Origin: CALARM01 sp040217695
Lineage (GTDB): Bacteria; Vulcanimicrobiota; SpSt-956; JAKJGF01
Length of the DNA stretch: 8,466 nucleotides
Assembly: GCA_040217695.1 (NCBI GenBank)
Contig: JBEHWO010000302.1
Location: 1 to 8,466, forward strand
Reading direction: 5' to 3'
Shown here: piece after piece, positions 5,689-8,466 of the stretch
Layout: each line of letters begins with the position of its first letter
How positions within the stretch are numbered: position 1 is the first letter of the stretch
The notes under the pieces: generated by a model
The model's input: only the letters and a program-made list of their open reading frames with translations
The model's database searches: none
Told to the model about the DNA's origin: nothing
Position numbers and translations under genes: made by a program

Positions 5689-6165
5689 TTACCTGATCCC
5701 TTCCGGCGGTACCGGCGGCGGAGGCGGATCTCCGAGAGGTTCCGGTGGAACTATTTCTTCAAATTCCGGCGGCACTTCAATAGTGAAATGGTTTGGTACC
5801 TTCGGCACTTTTTGTTCCAGAAAATTTTCAATATCTCCCATGGTAGGGAAGTAAGGAATCTCAGGCATTTCCGGCGGGGCCGGCATATTCGGTTTCCCTG
5901 CTATTTCTATATCTCTTGATACAAAATTATCATCTAACTCCCTGTCGAAGGCCTCATTGAATTCCTCCGGATCAGACGGATTTTCTATGTTGATTTTTGC
6001 CATACCGGCAGAATGAGGTTTTTCCTCCGACCTGGCAGGGAAAGATTTTCCGCTTCCGACAGACACCGGCTTATCTGCTTTTTTCTTTGTATCTATGGCA
6101 GATATTTCTGCCAGCAAATCATCCAGATTTAATTCAGGTTTTTTATCTTTAAAAGGTTTTGACAT
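5689..6165 (-). CDS. Disordered acidic/proline-rich protein, 158 residues
   Basis: I recognise no domain. Residues 1-25 (MSKPFKDKKPELNLDDLLAE) contain a short amphipathic LDDLLAEISAID helix that could be a docking motif. Residues ~30-60 are Lys/Ser-rich and low in complexity. Residues ~62-85 are acidic (NPSDPEEFNEAFDRELDD). Residues ~90-158 are proline-rich, with PAPPEMPEIPYFP and PPEPLGDPPPPPVPPEG near the end, suggesting an extended linker or a ligand for proline-binding partners. There is no signal peptide or membrane helix. The ATG has AAGGGG about ten bases upstream. The TAA stop is at 5689-5691. A possible promoter lies at 6207-6236. Proteins of this kind are often scaffolds or adaptors, but nothing here proves a role. 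Confidence 0.75.
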   Translation of the reverse strand: MSKPFKDKKPELNLDDLLAEISAIDTKKKADKPVSVGSGKSFPARSEEKPHSAGMAKINIENPSDPEEFNEAFDRELDDNFVSRDIEIAGKPNMPAPPEMPEIPYFPTMGDIENFLEQKVPKVPNHFTIEVPPEFEEIVPPEPLGDPPPPPVPPEGIR

Positions 6166-6206
6166 TTTTATAATCCCCTTTGGCAGCTATAGTAGTTTCT
6201 TATTTA

Positions 6207-6236
6207 TATATATCACGTATCCGGTCATAAAGTAAA
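6207..6236 (-). promoter_or_regulatory. Possible sigma70-type promoter for the proline-rich gene
   Basis: On the minus strand TTTACT (6236-6231) is followed after 18 bases by TATATA (6212-6207), about 40 bases ahead of the ATG at 6165. The region is generally AT-rich, so this match could be chance. It would allow transcription of the downstream genes independently of the membrane protein gene. Confidence 0.3.
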
Positions 6237-6302
6237 GAAGAAAAGATAGTGTTTTTTTACGACAGGTAGATTTACTTTTACTGGAAATTATATCTGTTAA
6301 TC

Positions 6303-6360
6303 GATGATGGTGTTGGGTGATGGGTTAAGAAGATCCGGAACCCGGAACCCAACACCTGAG
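6303..6360. repeat. Diverged heptamer dyad with perfect 10-bp inverted ends
   Basis: GGTGTTGGGT (6309-6318) and ACCCAACACC (6347-6356) are perfect reverse complements. Within, 7-nt phase is visible: 6310 GTGTTGG, 6317 GTGATGG and 6324 GTTAAGA on the left, and two copies of CCGGAAC at 6335 and 6342 on the right. Unit sequences have drifted from the GTGACGC form but keep the period and the forward-then-complementary plan. It lies in the 269-bp gap between the pseudopilin-like and proline-rich genes. The rest of that gap is AT-rich and holds only the possible promoter and the small element at 6387-6408. Confidence 0.75.
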
Positions 6361-6386
6361 ATATTTAATTAATTTTCATTCCTCCC

Positions 6387-6408
6387 TTCACTGGTAACGC
6401 GTCACGAT
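6387..6408. repeat. Three-unit heptamer element
   Basis: In-phase units are 6387 TTCACTG, 6394 GTAACGC and 6401 GTCACGA. It ends in GTCACGAT, the inverse of the ATCGTGAC boundary. It joins the TTCACT type and the GTAACGC type in one phased element, supporting a common origin for both. It lies downstream of the pseudopilin-like gene's stop. Confidence 0.7.
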
Positions 6409-6434
6409 AGTTTATATATATGTATTATTTATGC

Positions 6435-7190
6435 TCACTTCGGTAATTTAACAGGCTGCCTGCCAGGGCCGGATATCAATCCACATTGAGAGCTGTACTG
6501 GGGCCAGCAGTCATTACGTGTACCCTTCTTGATTCTCCTGTGAATGTTCGGAGTATTACAGTATAAAGTAAAATTATCAAATTTATCTGATACCGTATAT
6601 AAATAATGAGGAGACTTGTCAGAAAGACGTTTCTTGTTATAAAGCTTATTATCCCAGTCATATCTCGCGGGGCATAAGGGAATTTTACCCGGCAATGGCC
6701 TGAATGTTCCGCTTTTTACCAGTATTCTGTCAAGAGAAGGAGGATAATACCCTTTATTGTCCTGTGCATAAAGCTCCAGGCTGGATACTATATTTTTCAG
6801 ATTTGTTTTACAGCCGTTTAAATGGATGTTCTGTTTTATCCTGTAATAGGAAAAACCGATTACGGCAAATATAAAGGCTAATATTAAATTTAATATGACA
6901 TATTCTATATAATGAGGTATTCCCGCACCTGCTCTGTAAGAAAGATAGGCGATAATTAATATGCTGCAGATTATCTCAAACGCAGCAAAATAAAGCCCTT
7001 CCACCGGGTGGCCCGAGACAATAATGCCTGTGGACAGCGCCAGACCTATAACAGGTAAAAACATAACGAATATAATGATACCGAACATTTCTATTGTATT
7101 TATAACGGTCTGGTACAATGGTAACGGTTTTTTCTCCGTTGAAGGAGATGAAGACGGAGTAGTTTTTTTATTATTAAAATCTTTCTTCAT
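6435..7190 (-). CDS. Membrane protein with three helices and a pseudopilin-like C-terminal head
   Basis: From ATG 7190 the product is 251 residues, MKKDFNNKKTTPSSSP first. A short polar N-terminus is followed by hydrophobic segments around MFGIIIFVMFLPVIGLALS, LYFAAFEIICSILIIAYLSY and YVILNLILAFIFAVIGFSYY. Directly after the third comes CKTNLKNIVSSLELYAQDNK, then GYYPPSLDRIL, PLPGKIPLCPARYDW and YTVSDKFDNFTLYC. This order matches the GspG-like pseudopilin head seen in type II secretion and type IV pilus relatives ('C..NLKNIa.ALE.Y..DN.G.YP..L', 'IP.CP', 'F...C'). The normal prepilin peptidase site (G-F-T-L-I-E) is absent, and two extra helices precede the pilin-like one. The protein is therefore probably an anchored membrane protein, not an assembled pilin. 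The start is uncertain: ATG 7190 has AAAGG 13 bases upstream, while ATG 7211 adds seven residues. An in-frame ATG at 7301 would translate the repeats and is rejected. Confidence 0.75.
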   Translation of the reverse strand: MKKDFNNKKTTPSSSPSTEKKPLPLYQTVINTIEMFGIIIFVMFLPVIGLALSTGIIVSGHPVEGLYFAAFEIICSILIIAYLSYRAGAGIPHYIEYVILNLILAFIFAVIGFSYYRIKQNIHLNGCKTNLKNIVSSLELYAQDNKGYYPPSLDRILVKSGTFRPLPGKIPLCPARYDWDNKLYNKKRLSDKSPHYLYTVSDKFDNFTLYCNTPNIHRRIKKGTRNDCWPQYSSQCGLISGPGRQPVKLPK

Positions 7191-7217
7191 GATATCTTTA
7201 AAACCTTTCATATTATA

Positions 7218-7255
7218 TCGTGACGGGTGGTTTCGTAATGCGTGATGCGTGATAC
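7218..7255. repeat. Heptamer array upstream of the pseudopilin-like gene
   Basis: It begins with ATCGTGAC at 7218-7225. Units are 7220 GTGACGG, 7227 GTGGTTT (degenerate) and, after a 1-nt shift, 7235 GTAATGC, 7242 GTGATGC and 7249 GTGATAC. All are forward type. The array mixes GTGACGG, GTAATGC and GTGATGC variants in one place. Confidence 0.8.
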
Positions 7256-7259
7256 TATA

Positions 7260-7500
7260 ATCGTGACGCGTAACGCGTGACGGGTAAATTTCACTCTTCA
7301 CTCTTCACTTTTCACTCTTCACTTTTCACTCTTCACTTTTCACTCTTCACTTTTTACTCTTCACTCTTCACTCTTCACTCTTCACTCTTCACTCTTCACT
7401 CTTCACTCTTCACTTTTCACTTTTCACTCTTCACTTTTCACTCTTCACTTTTCACTCTTCACTTTTCACTCTTCACTCTTCACTCTTCACGACTCACGAT
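7260..7500. repeat. Large composite heptamer element bounded by ATCGTGAC and CTCACGAT
   Basis: It starts ATCGTGAC (7260-7267). Forward units follow at 7263 GTGACGC, 7270 GTAACGC, 7277 GTGACGG and 7284 GTAAATT. It then switches to 28 consecutive complementary units of TTYACTY (7290-7485), followed by 7486 TTCACGA and 7493 CTCACGA. The right end CTCACGAT (7493-7500) is the reverse complement of the left end with one mismatch. The phase is unbroken for ~240 bp. This fills the 303-bp gap between the WD40 and pseudopilin-like genes and supplies the TGA stop of the WD40 gene (7494-7496). No protein is supported here. Confidence 0.95.
7290..7485. repeat. 28-copy TTYACTY tandem heptamer array
   Basis: There are twenty-eight contiguous 7-bp units with no insertion or deletion. 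Nearly all are TTCACTC or TTCACTT, and one (7353) is TTTACTC. On the other strand the units read GTGAAGA or GTGAAAA, which fits the GTRANRN pattern of the other arrays. C/T variation at the last position is partly alternating in the first nine units and again near 7416-7471, suggesting expansion by duplication of two-unit blocks. Confidence 0.95.
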
Positions 7501-8466
7501 CTTATCTTCTCGAAAACTATAAATTCTCTTCCTCCTTCCGAGCAACTGTAACTGTTCCCGGGGGAGTAAGAAATATATTCGTAAGTCCCTTCTTTATTCA
7601 GAGCAATCAAAGTGGACAGGAGATTTTTTTCTTCAATACTCCATATTTTTATTGTGCCGTCTTTACTCCCTGAAAAAATATATTTGCTGTCACGGGAAAA
7701 AGAAAGACATGTTACGGGTAATTTATGACCTTTAAAGGTGCCTGTTAACTCGAAGGATTTTCCGTCCCATATTTTAATGAGATTATCTTTCCCGCCGGAA
7801 GCTATAAGAGTTCCTTCTTTATTGAAACATACGCATGATACGGAACCGCTGTGTCCTTCAAAGGTATGTATTAATTCTGTTTTAACGCCAGGGGAAAAGA
7901 TGCGACCTTCCTTTACAGACCACAATTTTACACTGTTATCCTTGCTGCCTGAAAGAATTTTTTTACCACATGGAGAAAAATCTACGGATAAAACGGAATC
8001 TCTGTGACCTTCGAGACAGGCTACCTCTTCTTCATCTTCTATATCCCAGAGTGTAATAGTATTACTTGAACCTCCGACTGCCAGCATATCTCCGTCAGGG
8101 TTGATATCTATTGCTTCTACAGACCAGTCAGGTACTTCAAAGGTTGTTTCCAGTTCTCCTGTTTCCGTATCCCATAATTTTACGGTTTTATCTGCTCCGC
8201 CTGTAGCAATAAGGTCTCCTTCCTTACTGTATACAAGAGAACCTGTAAGTCCTGATTCTTCGCCTACTGTCATATACACTTTCCCTTTATCTATATCCCA
8301 TATATGTATGTTTTCATCCCAGCTTCCGCTTGCAAGATAGGTTCCGTCTGGACTGTAAGAGAGGGCAGAAACGACATCTGTATGTTTTTCAAGCACTGCT
8401 ATGAGTGATTTCGTTTTTATTCCCCATAGTTTTATAGTATGATCGGAATAACCTGCTGCCAGTATG
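7494..8466 (-). CDS. WD40 beta-propeller protein, 5' end missing
   Basis: The visible 323 residues are WD40 repeats that form a beta-propeller, a scaffold for protein binding. Blade-closing motifs are KLWG, HIWD, KLWD, TLWD, KLWS, KIWD and KIWS, with tryptophans at visible residues 14, 56, 98, 140, 182, 233 and 275. Spacing is exactly 42 except for one of 51, where a nine-residue insertion (around GRIFSPGVK) enlarges a loop. Typical GH, SPDG and SGSxDxTIK elements are present. A degenerate last segment (YEYISYSPGNSYSCSEGGREFIVFE) ends the protein and could be the closing blade. The frame is open to the right edge with another blade continuing there, so the GTG at 8396 is internal. Any N-terminal effector or kinase domain would be off the window. 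The stop TGA lies within the last unit of the long heptamer array. The partner or process is not known. Confidence 0.92.
   Translation of the reverse strand, partial: ILAAGYSDHTIKLWGIKTKSLIAVLEKHTDVVSALSYSPDGTYLASGSWDENIHIWDIDKGKVYMTVGEESGLTGSLVYSKEGDLIATGGADKTVKLWDTETGELETTFEVPDWSVEAIDINPDGDMLAVGGSSNTITLWDIEDEEEVACLEGHRDSVLSVDFSPCGKKILSGSKDNSVKLWSVKEGRIFSPGVKTELIHTFEGHSGSVSCVCFNKEGTLIASGGKDNLIKIWDGKSFELTGTFKGHKLPVTCLSFSRDSKYIFSGSKDGTIKIWSIEEKNLLSTLIALNKEGTYEYISYSPGNSYSCSEGGREFIVFEKIRS

Noticed and set aside
7191..7301. N-terminal extension of the pseudopilin-like protein to ATG 7301
   Set aside because: It encodes repeat-derived peptides (SRVTRH, ITHHA) and lacks a ribosome binding site.
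7290..7485. CRISPR array
   Set aside because: Units are 7 bp and contiguous with no spacers, and no cas gene is present.
7277..7522. Open reading frame on the plus strand encoding a repeating HSSLFTL-type peptide
   Set aside because: It is only the TTYACTY array read in three-base steps. It has no ribosome binding site, and it overlaps the WD40 stop on the other strand.
8394..8396. GTG at 8396 as the start of the WD40 gene
   Set aside because: The frame continues to the window edge with another WD40 blade (HTIKLWGI), so the start lies outside.

Overview
This is an AT-rich bacterial window. The organism cannot be named from it. Shine-Dalgarno sites, an archetypal GTP cyclohydrolase FolE2, a TerC-family membrane protein, a pseudopilin-like protein and a bacterial WD40 propeller all indicate a bacterium. 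The pseudopilin-like protein hints at a diderm or type IV pilus/type II secretion background. No plasmid, phage, rRNA, tRNA or transposase gene is visible.

Layout. Positions 2-553 (+) hold the 3' part of a TerC-family gene cut by the left edge. Positions 613-1404 (+) hold folE2, whose best start is a TTG behind a good ribosome binding site, not the ATG at 553. All genes from 1436 to the right edge lie on the minus strand. In transcription order they are: a WD40 protein (7494-8466, cut by the right edge); a three-helix membrane protein with a pseudopilin-like head (6435-7190); a disordered proline-rich protein (5689-6165); a 67-residue four-cysteine protein (5336-5539); a 118-residue helical protein (4898-5254); a 644-residue protein with YPDG-type repeats (2905-4839); and a 487-residue protein with five copies of an ~62-residue 'ALSELDG..KMSYYEKL' repeat (1436-2899). 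The last two are tightly coupled, with 5 nt between them. Apart from folE2, TerC, WD40 and the pseudopilin resemblance, I do not recognise these proteins.

The most striking content is non-coding. Seven of the eight gene junctions carry arrays of 7-bp units that are variants of one pattern, GTRANRN (GTGACGC, GTAACGC, GTAATGC, GTGATGC, GTGACGG, GTGAAGA and their complements). The arrays hold exact 7-nt phase and usually switch from forward to complementary units, so each is a dyad able to fold back. Several are bounded by ATCGTGAC. The largest (7260-7500) includes 28 unbroken TTYACTY units. Three genes (folE2, the 487-residue gene and the WD40 gene) end on a TGA that lies inside a repeat unit. 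Upstream in-frame readings of the repeats create false N-terminal extensions with a shared SRVTRH peptide. The only junction without the repeat is the 5-nt coupled one.

How the minus-strand genes work together is unknown. Co-direction, and the mix of a propeller, a membrane-anchored pseudopilin-like protein and repeat proteins, would fit a lineage-specific envelope or scaffold cluster, but that is inference only.
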